From assembly GCA_026393755.1 (NCBI GenBank), contig JAPKZO010000008.1, positions 1 through 64,000 of the forward strand: a stretch of 64,000 nucleotides of DNA, written 5' to 3'. Below the pieces are notes generated by a model. It was given only the letters and a program-made list of their open reading frames with translations. It was not told the DNA's origin and ran no database searches. This stretch comes from Acidobacteriota bacterium. Lineage in GTDB: Bacteria > Acidobacteriota > Vicinamibacteria > Vicinamibacterales > JAKQTR01. Positions 27,832-37,175 of the stretch are shown in pieces. Numbering within the stretch: position 1 is the first letter of the stretch; each line of letters opens with the position of its first letter. The position numbers were made by a program, and so were the translations under genes.

Positions 27832-30255
27832 TCAGGCCAGCGGCCGGCCGGTGTCGGTCGTGCCCGAGGGCCGGTAGCGCAGCGTATCCCCGTCGAGAAA
27901 GACCTCGATCTCGCCTCCCCGCAGGTGTCCCCGAATCAGTTCCTCCGAAAGGGGATCCTCGATATGCCGCCGGAGCGCCCGCCGGAGCGGCCTCGCGCCG
28001 TATGAGCGGTCTTTGCAGGTCACCGCGATGATCCAGTCGGCCACCTCCGGTTGCAGCCTGATCCGGAGCCGTCTGTCCAGCAGGTGGGCATTCAGTTGAT
28101 CCACCAGCAACAGCAGGATCTTCCGGAGGTCATCGTCCGACAGCGCGTCGAACACGATCATCTCGTCGATCCGGTTGACGAATTCCGGGTTGAAGGTTCG
28201 CCGCACCTCGCTCATCACCATCTCCGACACGCTCCGGTGCACGTCCTGCTGATCCGAAAGCTGGAACCCCATCGCGCCCTTCTTCTCGATGAAGCGGGCG
28301 CCGATGTTCGACGTCATGATGATGATCGCGTTCTTGAAGTTGACCCGGGTCCCGAGCCCGTCGGTCAGATTGCCGTCTTCGAACACCTGGAGCAGGATGT
28401 TGAGCAGGTCCGGATGGGCCTTTTCGATCTCGTCGAGCAGGACGACCGAGTACGGATTGCGCTTGATCCGTTCGGTCAGCTGGCCGCCCTCGTCGTGCCC
28501 GACGTAGCCGGGAGGCGATCCGATCAGCTTCGACACGGCGTGCTTTTCCATGTACTCCGACATGTCGAAACGGACGAGCGCCGCATCGCTGCCGAACAGG
28601 AACGCCGCAAGCGCCCGGGCCAGTTCCGTCTTGCCGACGCCGGTGGGTCCGAGAAAGATGAAGCTCCCGACCGGCCGGTTCGGATTCTTCAGACCTGCCC
28701 GAGACCGGCGAATGGCTCGCGAGAGCGCCGAGATGGCTCTCTCCTGGCTGATCACCCGCGTGTGCAGTTCGTCCTCCATCCGGAGGAGTTTGTCGCTCTC
28801 GTCCTGGTTGATCGACGCGAGCGGAATGCCCGTCCACGTCGAGACGACCTCGTCGATGTCCTGCTTGCCGACGATGATGCGCCGTCCGGAAGGCTTGGCG
28901 TCGACGCCGCGCTCCCGCATCCCCGCGCCGTCGCCGAACCGCTGATCGCCGTCGTACTCCTGCACCGCCACGGCGACAGCCGTCATGTCGGGCTGATCGA
29001 TGGCCATCCGCACCGTTCGCGCCGCCGCGGCGCCCTGCCCGCCCAGCGCCGCATCGCGCAGCTTGACCCGCGCGCCGGATTCGTCAATCAGGTCGATGGC
29101 CTTGTCGGGCAGGAACCGATCGGTGATGTAACGGTTCGACTGGTAGACGGCTGCTTCGATGGCTTCGCGCGTGTATTCCACGTGATGAAACGCTTCGTAC
29201 CGGTCCTTGACGCCGACGAGAATCTCGATGGTCTGCTGTTCGTCCGGCGCGTTCACCTTGACGCCCTGGAACCGCCGCTCGAGCGACCGATCCTTCTCGA
29301 TGTACTTCCGGTAGTCGGCCGGCGTGGTGGCGCCGATGCACCGGATCTCGCCGCGCGACAGCGCGGGCTTGAGGATGTTGGCGGCGTCGAGCGACCCTTC
29401 GGCCGAACCCGCCCCGACCAGCGTGTGCAGTTCGTCGATGAACACGATGATGTTCGGGCTGTCGGTCAGCTCCTTCATGATCGCCTTGAGGCGTTCTTCG
29501 AACTGACCCCGGTACTTCGTGCCGGCCACCACCAGCGAGATGTCCAGCGCCACGATGCGCTTGTCGGCCAGGTAGCGCGGCACTTCGCTGGCCACGATCT
29601 TCTGGGCCAGCCCTTCGACGATCGCCGTCTTGCCGACGCCGGGCTCGCCGATCAGGACGGCATTGTTCTTCGTGCGCCGGCAGAGCACCTGTTGAATGCG
29701 CTCGAGTTCTTCGTCGCGCCCGACGAGCGGATCGAGCAGGTCCCTGGACGCGGCCTCGGTCAGGTCGCGGCTGAACTCGGCCAGCAGCGGGGTCTCCTTC
29801 GTTCTCGGCGCCACCGTCCTCTCGCTGAGCAGCACCACGATGTCTTCGCGCACGACGCTCAGGCGCATGCCCTTGTCCAGCAGGATGGACGCCGCCAGCG
29901 AGCGATCTTCGTGCAGGATCCCCAGGAGCAGGTGCTCGGTGCCGATGTAGTTGTGCAGCAGGCGGTCGGCTTCCTCGACCGCGTACTGCAGAGTCCGCTT
30001 CGTTTCGACGCTGAAGGGGATCTCGACCGATGTCGACACCTTCTCCCGGAACACCGTCCGGCCCTCGACTTCCTTTCGAATCGAATCGAGCGACACGTGG
30101 GCGCGGGAGAAGAGACGGCTGGTGAGACCTTTGCCCTCGCGGATCAGCCCGAGCAGCAGGTGTTCGGTCTCGATGGAGACACTGCCAAGCTGGCTCGCCT
30201 CGTAGCGGGCGAAGAACAGTACCCGCCGGGCTCGTTCCGTGTATCGTTCGAACAT
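27832..30255 (-). CDS. clpC: ClpC-type AAA+ unfoldase with altered middle domain
   Basis: ClpC unfolds proteins and feeds them to ClpP. The 807-residue product has two Clp N repeats (starting [21 protein letters not shown]), the first ATPase module with GEPGVGKT and [14 protein letters not shown], and the second with [15 protein letters not shown] and [13 protein letters not shown]. The middle domain between them normally carries a coiled coil with a UVR-like QDFExAAxLRD motif; here it reads [22 protein letters not shown] and does not match well. The ATG at 30255 fits the family N-terminus. Paired operator-like dyads lie in its 5' region. Confidence 0.93.
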   Translation of the reverse strand: MFERYTERARRVLFFARYEASQLGSVSIETEHLLLGLIREGKGLTSRLFSRAHVSLDSIRKEVEGRTVFREKVSTSVEIPFSVETKRTLQYAVEEADRLLHNYIGTEHLLLGILHEDRSLAASILLDKGMRLSVVREDIVVLLSERTVAPRTKETPLLAEFSRDLTEAASRDLLDPLVGRDEELERIQQVLCRRTKNNAVLIGEPGVGKTAIVEGLAQKIVASEVPRYLADKRIVALDISLVVAGTKYRGQFEERLKAIMKELTDSPNIIVFIDELHTLVGAGSAEGSLDAANILKPALSRGEIRCIGATTPADYRKYIEKDRSLERRFQGVKVNAPDEQQTIEILVGVKDRYEAFHHVEYTREAIEAAVYQSNRYITDRFLPDKAIDLIDESGARVKLRDAALGGQGAAAARTVRMAIDQPDMTAVAVAVQEYDGDQRFGDGAGMRERGVDAKPSGRRIIVGKQDIDEVVSTWTGIPLASINQDESDKLLRMEDELHTRVISQERAISALSRAIRRSRAGLKNPNRPVGSFIFLGPTGVGKTELARALAAFLFGSDAALVRFDMSEYMEKHAVSKLIGSPPGYVGHDEGGQLTERIKRNPYSVVLLDEIEKAHPDLLNILLQVFEDGNLTDGLGTRVNFKNAIIIMTSNIGARFIEKKGAMGFQLSDQQDVHRSVSEMVMSEVRRTFNPEFVNRIDEMIVFDALSDDDLRKILLLLVDQLNAHLLDRRLRIRLQPEVADWIIAVTCKDRSYGARPLRRALRRHIEDPLSEELIRGHLRGGEIEVFLDGDTLRYRPSGTTDTGRPLA

Positions 30256-30303
30256 CCGGACCCCTGCGTCACCACGTGCCAAGTCATCACTCCGCGGCGA
30301 AAA

Positions 30304-30349
30304 TCACTCCCGGAGTGAGTTCGACCACCCGTCATCACCCCGGGAGTGA
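30304..30349. promoter_or_regulatory. Paired operator-like dyads upstream of clpC
   Basis: Two near-palindromes, TCACTCCCGGAGTGA (30304-30318) and TCACCCCGGGAGTGA (30335-30349), have centres exactly 31 bp apart, three helical turns. A further half-site TCACTCC lies at 30287-30293. In addition GGCGAAAATCACTCCCGG and its complement flank them, making a long inverted repeat. They lie between the -10 box at 30366 and the clpC start, a position typical of repressor sites. Confidence 0.6.
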
Positions 30350-30365
30350 TTTTCGCCCAGAATTG

Positions 30366-30371
30366 ATTATA
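30366..30371 (-). promoter_or_regulatory. -10 box (TATAAT) of the clpC promoter
   Basis: The minus strand reads GCCGTATAATCAATTC with a perfect TATAAT. No good -35 sequence stands 16-18 bp upstream, suggesting either activator help or another -35 preference. Transcription would begin at the edge of the downstream dyad. Confidence 0.5.
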
Positions 30372-30426
30372 CGGCAAACATCAATCCGGGCTGTGAGGCC
30401 TGTTTCGACGACACGTCGACCGCGAT

Positions 30427-31101
30427 TCACGCGGGCGACAGGCGGCCGTCAGCCAGGCGCCAGACGCGATCGCAGCAGGCCGCCAGCCGGAGATTATGCG
30501 TGGCCAGCACGGAGGTCAGACCGTATTCGCGATGCATATCCCGCAGCAGCGCGTGCAGCGCGTCGGCCGTCGGCTCGTCCAGGTCTCCGGTGGGCTCGTC
30601 GGCCAGGAGCAGAGCCGGACGCGTCACCAGCGCCCGCGCAATCGCGACGCGCTGCTGCTCGCCGCCCGACAGCATGCCGGGCCGATGGCGGAGTCGACCC
30701 GCCAGCCCCACCTGCGCCAGCAGATCCCGAGCCCGTGCCCGCGCGACGCCTGGCTCAATCCGCCCTATCCGCAGCGGCATCTCGGTGTTCTCGAGAGCGT
30801 CGAACTCCGGGAGCAGATGGTGAAACTGAAACACAAATCCCACCTGCTGGTTCCGGAACGCGACTCGCCGCTGGTCAGGCAGATCGTTCAACACCGTCTC
30901 GCCGATCCGGATGTGTCCCTGTTCCCAGTGATCGAGGCCGCCGAGCACGTGCAGCAATGTGCTCTTTCCGACGCCCGACGCCCCGACGATCGCCACCATC
31001 TCGCCGGCCTCGACCTCCAGATCGAGACGCCGCAGGACGTGCAGACGCTCCTGTCCCACGAGGTAGCTCTTGTGGAGATCGGTGACGGTCACGAAGGACA
31101 T
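30427..31101 (-). CDS. lolD: Lipoprotein-releasing ABC transporter ATPase LolD
   Basis: LolD powers release of outer-membrane lipoproteins from the inner membrane. The 224 residues carry the Walker A GASGVGKST, Q-loop VFQFHHLLPEF, signature LSGGEQQRVAIARAL, Walker B ALLLADEPTGDLD and the H-loop ATHN. The QFHHLLPEF wording is typical of LolD rather than other MacB/FtsE-type ATPases. It follows lolC by 15 bp on the same strand, giving a complete transporter with one kind of permease. Confidence 0.94.
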   Translation of the reverse strand: MSFVTVTDLHKSYLVGQERLHVLRRLDLEVEAGEMVAIVGASGVGKSTLLHVLGGLDHWEQGHIRIGETVLNDLPDQRRVAFRNQQVGFVFQFHHLLPEFDALENTEMPLRIGRIEPGVARARARDLLAQVGLAGRLRHRPGMLSGGEQQRVAIARALVTRPALLLADEPTGDLDEPTADALHALLRDMHREYGLTSVLATHNLRLAACCDRVWRLADGRLSPA

Positions 31102-31116
31102 AGTAGGCGTTACGCG

Positions 31117-32346
31117 CTATCCAAATCTGAGTGCTTCGGCCGGATCCAGTTTGGCGGCCTGGCGCGAGGGATAGATCGTGGCAATGAAACAGACCAGAAT
31201 CGCTGACCCGACAACCACTGCGAGATCCACGGGCTGCAGGACGAACGGCACATAGGCGATCTGGTACACGTCAATCGGCACGTGAATCAGCCGGTACCGA
31301 TCGAGCAGGACGGCGAGTCCGTAGCCGCCGGCGGTGCCAACCAGGGTTCCCACGGTCCCGATCAGCAGCCCCTGGATCATAAAGATGCCCATGATGCTCC
31401 GTGCGGACGCGCCCATCGTCTTCAGAATAGCGATGTCGGAACTCTTCTCCATCACCAGCAGCACGAGTGAGGCCACGATATTGAGGGCGGCCACCATGAC
31501 GATGAGACCGATGGTGATGGAAATGGCCATCTTCTCCAGCCAGAGCGCCGAGAAGAGCGCCTTGTTGAGATCGGCCCACGTCTGCGTGATGTACGTCGCG
31601 TTCAGCCGCTCGCGGATCGTACGGGCGACCGCGGGAGCGGCGTAGATGTCGTCCACGCGCAATTCGATGAGCTCGACCGTATCGCGATCCAGGAGGCGGC
31701 GCGCCTGCGGCAGGCTGACAAATCCGTAGGCCGAGTCGAATTCAAACAGGCCCAGCGAGAACTGTCCGACCACTCGCATGCGCCGCGATCGCGGATACAC
31801 CCCCATCGGCGTCAGCGATCCTTGAGGCGTCAGCAGCGTGACCTCATCGCCATCGACGACGCCCAGCGTATGGGCGAGATCCGTCCCGATGACGATTCCG
31901 GGACGCTCGTCGCTGGTGCCGGCGCCCAGTGCGTCAAGCCGCCCGCTCTTCATCGCGCCGCCGATGTCTGTGACGCTGGTCTCGAGCGCGGGATCGATCC
32001 CCTTGAGCGTGATGAACGCGTCGTTGCGACCCGTCGAGATCATCGCCTTGCCGAGAATCGCGGGCGCGGCGCCCGTCACGCGGGGCACGGTTCGGAGTGC
32101 CGCCGCCTCCGATTCGTAATCGGTGATTCCGCCCTGCTTCCAGACGAAGATGTGGGCCGTCGCCCCCAGAATGCGGCTGCGCAACTCCTGCTGCAGCCCC
32201 GTCATCAGGGCGAGCGCCAGAATGAGCGCCATCACGCCGACGGCCACGCCGAGCGTCGACACGAGGGAGATGACGGAGATGAACGCCTGCTTCCGGCGCG
32301 CGAGCAGATACCGAAGCGCGATGCGGGCTTCGTATGGCAGCGTCAC
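31117..32346 (-). CDS. lolC: Lipoprotein-releasing ABC transporter permease LolC/LolE
   Basis: The 409-residue permease has the LolC/E plan: an N-terminal helix after YEARIALRYLLARRKQAFISVISLVSTLGVAVGVMALI, a periplasmic MacB-like domain of about 210 residues, and three C-terminal helices (including NIVASLVLLVMEKSSDIAILKTMGAS). Only one permease gene is present, so the complex is probably a homodimer of the LolF type seen outside gamma-proteobacteria. The GTG start overlaps the lysS stop (GTGA). Confidence 0.93.
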   Translation of the reverse strand: MTLPYEARIALRYLLARRKQAFISVISLVSTLGVAVGVMALILALALMTGLQQELRSRILGATAHIFVWKQGGITDYESEAAALRTVPRVTGAAPAILGKAMISTGRNDAFITLKGIDPALETSVTDIGGAMKSGRLDALGAGTSDERPGIVIGTDLAHTLGVVDGDEVTLLTPQGSLTPMGVYPRSRRMRVVGQFSLGLFEFDSAYGFVSLPQARRLLDRDTVELIELRVDDIYAAPAVARTIRERLNATYITQTWADLNKALFSALWLEKMAISITIGLIVMVAALNIVASLVLLVMEKSSDIAILKTMGASARSIMGIFMIQGLLIGTVGTLVGTAGGYGLAVLLDRYRLIHVPIDVYQIAYVPFVLQPVDLAVVVGSAILVCFIATIYPSRQAAKLDPAEALRFG

Positions 32347-33851
32347 GACACTCCGGCCTGCGGCCGCATCTGGGGAAAGAGAATCACATCGCGGATGGAC
32401 GGGCTCCCGGTGAGCACCATGACGAGACGATCGATGCCGATGCCCTCGCCGCCGGCCGGCGGCATCCCGTACTCGAGCGCCCGGATGTAATCCTCGTCCA
32501 TCGCGTGCGCTTCCTGGTCGCCGCGCTGCCGATCGGCGAGTTGCTGTTCGAACCGCCGGCGCTGCTCGGCCGGGTCGTTGAGCTCGCTGAAGGCGTTGGC
32601 GACTTCGAACCCCCCGATGTACATTTCGAACCGCTCGACGGTATCCGGATCATCGGCGCGCTGCTTCGACAGCGGCGACACCTCGGTCGGAAAGTCGTAG
32701 ACGAATGTGGGCTGGACCAGCGCGCTCTCACACAGCGCCTCAAACAGTTCCGTCGCGATCTTGCCGGGTCCGACGCCGGGCGTCACCGGGACGCCAAGCC
32801 GTTCGGCCAGGCCCGCAGCCCGGAGGGCGTCGCGCACATCGCCTTCCACCACCGCCTCACCGAGCCGCCGCGACGCTTCCTCGCGGACCGCTTCGCGCAG
32901 CGAAACCCGACGGTACGGCGCCGCCAGCGAGATCTCGTGGCCGGCAAACGTGCAGGTGTCGGCCCCGATCGCGTCGCGGGCGACCGTCGAGATGAGTTGC
33001 TCGGTCATGTCCATCAGTTCATGGTAGTCGCTGTAGGCCTGGTAGAACTCCAGCATCGTGAACTCGGGATTGTGCTGCGTGGAGATGCCTTCGTTCCGGA
33101 AGTTCCGGTTGATTTCGTACACCCGCTCAATCCCGCCCACGGTGAGCCGCTTGAGATAGAGCTCGGGCGCGACGCGCAGGTAGAGATCGACGTCGAGCGC
33201 GTTGTGATGCGTGACAAACGGCCGGGCGAGGGCGCCGCCCGCCATGGCCTGCATCATCGGCGTCTCGACTTCGAGGAAGCCGCGCCCATCAAGGAATCGC
33301 CGGATTCCGGCCATCACCCGGCTGCGGATTTCGAACACGCGGCGCGAGTCCGGGTTGACGATCAGGTCGAGGTACCGCTGCCGGTAACGAATCTCGATGT
33401 CCTGCAGTCCATGCCACTTCTCCGGCAGCGGGCGGAGGCACTTGGCGAGAAACTCGAGATGGGCGGTCCAGATCGTCAGCTCGTTGGTCTTCGTGCGAAA
33501 CACCCTGCCGGAGACGCCGATGAAGTCGCCGACGTCGAGCAGTTTGAAGATCTTGAAATCCAGCTTCGGCAGCGCGTCCTGGCGCACGTACGCCTGAATG
33601 CGGGCGCGGCCGTCGGTCAGCACCAGGAAGTTGGCCTTCCCGAAGCTGCGGATGGCCAGGATGCGGCCGCAGGTGGTCGTCTCGGGCCGCTGTGCCTCGA
33701 GTTCGTCGTGCGTGCGGGATCCGTAGTCGCCGACCAGCGCGTCAACCGTGTCGGTGCGCGCGAACGACCTCGGGTAGATCGGGATCCCGAGCGCCTCGAT
33801 CTGCGCGAGGTTGGCCCGGCGCTGCTGAATCAGTTCGTTGTCGTCGGACAT
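32343..33851 (-). CDS. lysS: Lysyl-tRNA synthetase, class II
   Basis: LysS charges tRNA-Lys. The 502-residue enzyme has an N-terminal OB-fold anticodon domain ([20 protein letters not shown] to about residue 150) and the class II core: motif 1 around [21 protein letters not shown], motif 2 [23 protein letters not shown], and motif 3 [26 protein letters not shown]. All are intact. It is flanked by nusB and lolC, the latter overlapping by 4 bp; lysS next to lolCD is common in diderms. Confidence 0.97.
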   Translation of the reverse strand: MSDDNELIQQRRANLAQIEALGIPIYPRSFARTDTVDALVGDYGSRTHDELEAQRPETTTCGRILAIRSFGKANFLVLTDGRARIQAYVRQDALPKLDFKIFKLLDVGDFIGVSGRVFRTKTNELTIWTAHLEFLAKCLRPLPEKWHGLQDIEIRYRQRYLDLIVNPDSRRVFEIRSRVMAGIRRFLDGRGFLEVETPMMQAMAGGALARPFVTHHNALDVDLYLRVAPELYLKRLTVGGIERVYEINRNFRNEGISTQHNPEFTMLEFYQAYSDYHELMDMTEQLISTVARDAIGADTCTFAGHEISLAAPYRRVSLREAVREEASRRLGEAVVEGDVRDALRAAGLAERLGVPVTPGVGPGKIATELFEALCESALVQPTFVYDFPTEVSPLSKQRADDPDTVERFEMYIGGFEVANAFSELNDPAEQRRRFEQQLADRQRGDQEAHAMDEDYIRALEYGMPPAGGEGIGIDRLVMVLTGSPSIRDVILFPQMRPQAGVS

Positions 33852-33883
33852 AGGGGTTCTGCCGGGCTCTCCGTCGCCCTGCC

Positions 33884-34309
33884 TCAGGGCAAGCTCTTGT
33901 ACACGGCATCGAGGACGCCGTTGACGAAACCGACGGCGTCCTCCTCGCTGAAGGTCCGCGCCAGTTCGAGCGCCTCGTCGATCACGACGCTCGGCGGTGT
34001 GTCGGGCACGTGCAGCAGTTCGTACACGGCCAGCCTCAGAATCAGCCGATCCACAATCGCGATGCGCTCAATGCGCCAGTGCTGGGCGTGGGTGCCGATG
34101 AGCCTGTCGATCTCGGCGACGTCGGCCACAGTGCCCGCCACCAGCGACTCGGCGAATCGGCGCGTCACCGGCGTGAGCGGCTCAATCCCCTCCTGGTCGA
34201 TGGCCTGATAATCGGCTGCCGCCGTCTCCGGCGTGGCCCGGCCGACCTCCCACTGATACAGCATCTGGAAGGCCGCCTCGCGCGCACGGTGCCGGCTGCC
34301 GGTGCTCAT
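33884..34309 (-). CDS. nusB: Transcription antitermination protein NusB
   Basis: NusB binds the boxA RNA of rRNA operons with NusE (S10) to prevent premature termination. The 141-residue helical protein opens SRHRAREAAFQMLYQWEVG and contains RIAIVDRLILRLAVYELLHVPDTPPSVVIDEALELARTF, the family core, ending GFVNGVLDAVYKSL. Its ATG overlaps the ribH stop (ATGA), and ribH-nusB is a conserved bacterial pair. Confidence 0.95.
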   Translation of the reverse strand: MSTGSRHRAREAAFQMLYQWEVGRATPETAAADYQAIDQEGIEPLTPVTRRFAESLVAGTVADVAEIDRLIGTHAQHWRIERIAIVDRLILRLAVYELLHVPDTPPSVVIDEALELARTFSEEDAVGFVNGVLDAVYKSLP

Positions 34310-34797
34310 CGCCGCACCGGCGTGCCCGGCGAGGCGGCGGACACGGCCCGCTTCAGCGTCGCCATCTCCACGGCGGCCAGCGCCGCTTCCCAGCCCTTGT
34401 TCGCCGTGCCCGGGACCGCTCGCGCCAGCGCCTGCTCGGCCGACTCGGTGGTCAGCACGCCGAAACTCATCGGCACCCCGGTCGCCATGGAGGCCTGCAT
34501 GATCCCATGCGCCACCGACGCCGAGATGTAGTCGAAGTGCGGCGTCTCACCGCGGATCAGGCAGCCGAGACAGACGATCGCGTCGTAGCGTCCGGTGACG
34601 GCCGCCATGTGCGCGGCCTGCGGAACTTCGTACGCGCCAGGCACGTCGATCACATCCACGGCTTCGCCGGCGGCACCCGCGCCGCGCAGAGCTTCGATCG
34701 CGCCCTCCCGCAGCCGATCGGTGACGAAGTCGTTGTAGCGCGACACCACGATGGCGATGCGAAGATCCCGCCCGTCTGACGTACCCTTGAACACCAT
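34306..34797 (-). CDS. ribH: 6,7-dimethyl-8-ribityllumazine synthase RibH
   Basis: RibH joins the ribitylamino-uracil and dihydroxybutanone phosphate to give lumazine, the penultimate riboflavin step, as a large capsid-like or pentameric assembly. The 163 residues include VVSRYNDFVTDRLREGA, the VIDVPGAYEVPQAAHMAA loop, CLGCLIRGETPHFDYIS and the KGWEAALAAVEM helix. It is the only riboflavin gene here; the others must lie elsewhere. Confidence 0.96.
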   Translation of the reverse strand: MVFKGTSDGRDLRIAIVVSRYNDFVTDRLREGAIEALRGAGAAGEAVDVIDVPGAYEVPQAAHMAAVTGRYDAIVCLGCLIRGETPHFDYISASVAHGIMQASMATGVPMSFGVLTTESAEQALARAVPGTANKGWEAALAAVEMATLKRAVSAASPGTPVRR

Positions 34798-34811
34798 GCC
34801 GTTCCGATCGC

Positions 34812-35594
34812 CTACCGTCCCGTGAAGGCGGCTTTCCGCTTCTCGACAAACGCCCGCGTGCCCTCGCGCATGTCATCGGTTGAGGCCACCAGCCCAAACA
34901 GCGTCCCCTCGAGCACGCACCCGTCGGCGACGGTCATTTCGAGGCCGCGGTCGATGGCCTCCATCGCGTGCCGAAGCGCGACAGGCGCGCTCGCCGCGAG
35001 CGCCTGCGCCAACGCCCGCGCCTCTGTCATCAGCGCCGCCGCCGGCACAACGCGATTGACCAGACCGATGCGGAGCGCTTCGGCCGCATCGATCGGAACG
35101 CCCGTCAGGACCAGTTCCATCGCACGGCCCTTTCCGACCAGACGCGGCAGCCGCTGCGTGCCCCCAAACCCCGGGATGATGCCGAGTTTGACTTCCGGCT
35201 GACCGAACCTGGCGGTCTCAGAAGCCAGCCGGATCGTGCAGGCCATGGCCAGCTCGCATCCACCCCCCAAGGCATAGCCATTGATGGCGGCAATCACCGG
35301 CTTGCCGAGCTGTTCAATCGTGGCGAAGATGCGCTGCCCTGTGGCCGCGTACGCCTTGCCCGCCACCGGTGTCAGCTCGGCGAGTTCCTTGATATCGGCT
35401 CCGGCGACAAACGCCTTCTCGCCGGCTCCCGTCAGAATCACGGCCCGGATCGAGTCGTCGTCGCGCAACTCGGTCATCGCGTAATCAAGCTCGCGCAACA
35501 GCGCGAGGTTCAGCGCGTTCAGTACCGCCGGCCGGTTCAGCGTCACGACAGCCACGCCAGCCGCCCGCTCGAGGATCAGAAGGTCATAGGCCAT
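34812..35594 (-). CDS. Enoyl-CoA hydratase/isomerase family protein
   Basis: The 260-residue crotonase-fold protein has the oxyanion segments AFVAGADIKELAEL and INGYALGGGCELAMAC, the catalytic-glutamate region FGQPEVKLGIIPGFGGTQRLPRLVG, and the KRKAAFTGR tail typical of short-chain enoyl-CoA hydratases. Both catalytic glutamates appear to be present, so hydratase rather than isomerase activity is likely. An acyl-CoA dehydrogenase and methylmalonyl-CoA genes further up the same run suggest acyl-CoA breakdown. It overlaps vanZ by 11 bp. Confidence 0.92.
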   Translation of the reverse strand: MAYDLLILERAAGVAVVTLNRPAVLNALNLALLRELDYAMTELRDDDSIRAVILTGAGEKAFVAGADIKELAELTPVAGKAYAATGQRIFATIEQLGKPVIAAINGYALGGGCELAMACTIRLASETARFGQPEVKLGIIPGFGGTQRLPRLVGKGRAMELVLTGVPIDAAEALRIGLVNRVVPAAALMTEARALAQALAASAPVALRHAMEAIDRGLEMTVADGCVLEGTLFGLVASTDDMREGTRAFVEKRKAAFTGR

Positions 35595-36048
35595 GGATTC
35601 CGTGTCTCCCGGGCAAAAGTATACTCCACGCCCACGTCAGCGCCGCCGCGGCGGAGGCTCCGGAAATGTCGGCCGCCCAATCCATCAGGTCGTACGATCG
35701 ATTCGGTACGAAGAGCTGGTGGTACTCATCGGAATACCCGTACGCCGACGAGATCACGATGGCGATGACCGCAGTGCGACACGTGATCGATCGCCATTGG
35801 CCGGCGACCACAGCCCAGACCACCAGCAGCGACAGCACGCCATAGGCGACGAAGTGCTCCACTTTGTCGGCCGGGATCCCAGGCAGCGCCGCCGGCAATT
35901 CCGGTAGCGTCGACTGGGCCGACAGAAAGAACAGCACCCCCATGTAACCGGCCACGGCGAGCCACCGCCACCAGCGCAGGCGCGGATCGACGCCGCAAGG
36001 CGGCTGACCCGAACCGATCGGCGGGCGCTCCGGCAGCAGACTGGACAC
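35584..36048 (-). CDS. VanZ-family membrane protein
   Basis: The protein has about four helices and the VanZ signature: KVEHFVAYGVLSLLVVWAV and YGYSDEYHQLFVPNRSYDLMDWAADISGA. VanZ-like proteins are small membrane proteins; the founding one gives low teicoplanin resistance, but most have no known role. Two GTG starts are possible: 36048 (154 residues, used here, just after the upstream stop) and 36087 (167 residues, overlapping the upstream gene). Neither has a clear ribosome site, which suggests coupled translation. Confidence 0.85.
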   Translation of the reverse strand: MSSLLPERPPIGSGQPPCGVDPRLRWWRWLAVAGYMGVLFFLSAQSTLPELPAALPGIPADKVEHFVAYGVLSLLVVWAVVAGQWRSITCRTAVIAIVISSAYGYSDEYHQLFVPNRSYDLMDWAADISGASAAAALTWAWSILLPGRHGIHGL

Positions 36049-36059
36049 GGCTGAGCGCT

Positions 36060-36239
36060 CTACAGGGGAAGGAAATACAGCAGCCACCCGACGACGAACG
36101 CGACGCCGATCAGACTGCCGAAAATGGCGGCTCCCGCCCTGACCTGCGCGCGCGGGGCGTCCCGCATCAGCATGCCGCCGACCAGGGACACGAACGCGGC
36201 GAAGACCGCCATCAGCAGGATATGACTGTGAATGGCCAT
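36060..36239 (-). CDS. Small two-helix membrane protein (59 residues), unrecognised
   Basis: A clean frame opens with MAIHSHILLMAVFAAFVSLV and has a second helix (IFGSLIGVAFVVGWLLYFLP) after a short charged loop (MRDAPRAQVR). I know no family for it. It starts seven bases after the stop of the upstream membrane gene and stops 11 bp before the vanZ start, so it fills the gap precisely. Residue composition and spacing support a real gene. Confidence 0.75.
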   Translation of the reverse strand: MAIHSHILLMAVFAAFVSLVGGMLMRDAPRAQVRAGAAIFGSLIGVAFVVGWLLYFLPL

Positions 36240-36246
36240 GGGCGTG

Positions 36247-36654
36247 CTACTTCCGGCCGCGCGCGATGTCGTGGGCGTCGATGATCACGAGCGCATTCAA
36301 CAGACCCGCCGTGATCACAAATGCGTTTCCGTACTCGTACGTGACGGCGCTGGCCACACCTGAACCGAGTCCAAACGCCCGGGCAGCCAGGTACGGCAGG
36401 CCGGATCCGAGGTCGGCGATCGCCGCCAGCGCCACGAGCGGATCGGTCCACTCGAACGGGAACAGTCGTCCCTCGAGCGCCAGCCCAAACGCGAACATCA
36501 GCGGCAGCGCGACGAGAAAGGCGACGCCCTTCTGACGGCGGCCGAGCCACAAGTGGCCCCCGCCGGGAACCAGCCACGACACCAGATAGACCAGCCACAG
36601 AGGTCTTGGGGGACGCGCCGGGATCTGCGGTTTCGTCTTCGAACCAGTCGCCAT
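36247..36654 (-). CDS. Small integral membrane protein (DUF6677/TM2-like)
   Basis: The 135-residue protein has a Pro/Lys-rich start (TGSKTKPQIPARPPRP), then WLVYLVSWLVPGGGHLWLGRRQKGVAFLVALPL, a glycine turn between two helices as in TM2/DUF6677-type proteins, and two more helices. GHLWLGR resembles the GxGHLYLGR turn of that group; I cannot check the family. It begins six bases after the DUF2085 gene and precedes a 59-residue membrane gene, forming a run of four small membrane proteins with vanZ. Confidence 0.7.
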   Translation of the reverse strand: MATGSKTKPQIPARPPRPLWLVYLVSWLVPGGGHLWLGRRQKGVAFLVALPLMFAFGLALEGRLFPFEWTDPLVALAAIADLGSGLPYLAARAFGLGSGVASAVTYEYGNAFVITAGLLNALVIIDAHDIARGRK

Positions 36655-36659
36655 AGTGG

Positions 36660-37175
36660 TCAGTCTATCGCACGCGCGGCGCTGTCGTCGAACGGTGCGC
36701 CCGCGACCCACGCCACGACAAAGCCGGCCACGGCCGCACCGAGCGGCACGGCACCGGCGCAGCGGGCGAGGTTCGAGACGTCGAGTCCGCCGATGTGCTC
36801 GAGCGTCCAAAGCACACCGGTCGGGACCGCCGCGCCGATCAGCAGGTACCGCAGGCTCGTCTGCGGCGCCCGCGGTCGAGCCGCCTGCCGTGATCGTCGG
36901 CGCATCCAGCCCAGCCCGATGATGGCGCCGGCCGCGGCGCCACCGTACAGCCCGACGCAGCGGGCGCACACGGGAGTCTGCACGCCGCCGATATGGAAGG
37001 AGCGCTCGGCGCGTTGGTGACAGAGCAGCGAGCCCGCCCGATACGTCGCGGCCACCGCGACCAGCGTCGGACCGCTCGGGTTGCGGGCCGCCATCGCGGG
37101 AGTGGCCACCAGCCATCCCGCCCACACGACGGCGAGGCAGGTCACTCCGGCCGCCGCGGCACCCCGTCTGGTCAT
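36660..37175 (-). CDS. DUF2085 family membrane protein
   Basis: The 171-residue protein has about four helices and the DUF2085 signature LLCHQRAERSFHIGGVQTPVCARCVGLYGG, with Cys and His residues that could bind metal or heme. The family's function is unknown. The ATG at 37175 shares one base with the adenosine kinase stop codon (TGATG). It is followed six bases... by another membrane gene, so it is part of the same transcript. Confidence 0.85.
   Translation of the reverse strand: MTRRGAAAAGVTCLAVVWAGWLVATPAMAARNPSGPTLVAVAATYRAGSLLCHQRAERSFHIGGVQTPVCARCVGLYGGAAAGAIIGLGWMRRRSRQAARPRAPQTSLRYLLIGAAVPTGVLWTLEHIGGLDVSNLARCAGAVPLGAAVAGFVVAWVAGAPFDDSAARAID

Noticed and set aside
26382-28031. Open plus-strand frame of 549 codons opposite bamA and clpC
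   Set aside because: It crosses the gap between two real genes and has no motif; shadow of GC-rich coding.
28051-30318. Open plus-strand frame of 755 codons opposite clpC
   Set aside because: It mirrors the clpC gene in the antisense direction; codon bias of GC-rich genes leaves the opposite strand open. The translation has no recognisable motif and is rich in Arg, His and Asp, as such shadows are.
32334-34208. Open plus-strand frame of 624 codons opposite lysS and nusB
   Set aside because: Antisense shadow of intact genes with class II synthetase motifs on the other strand; no own domain or ribosome site.
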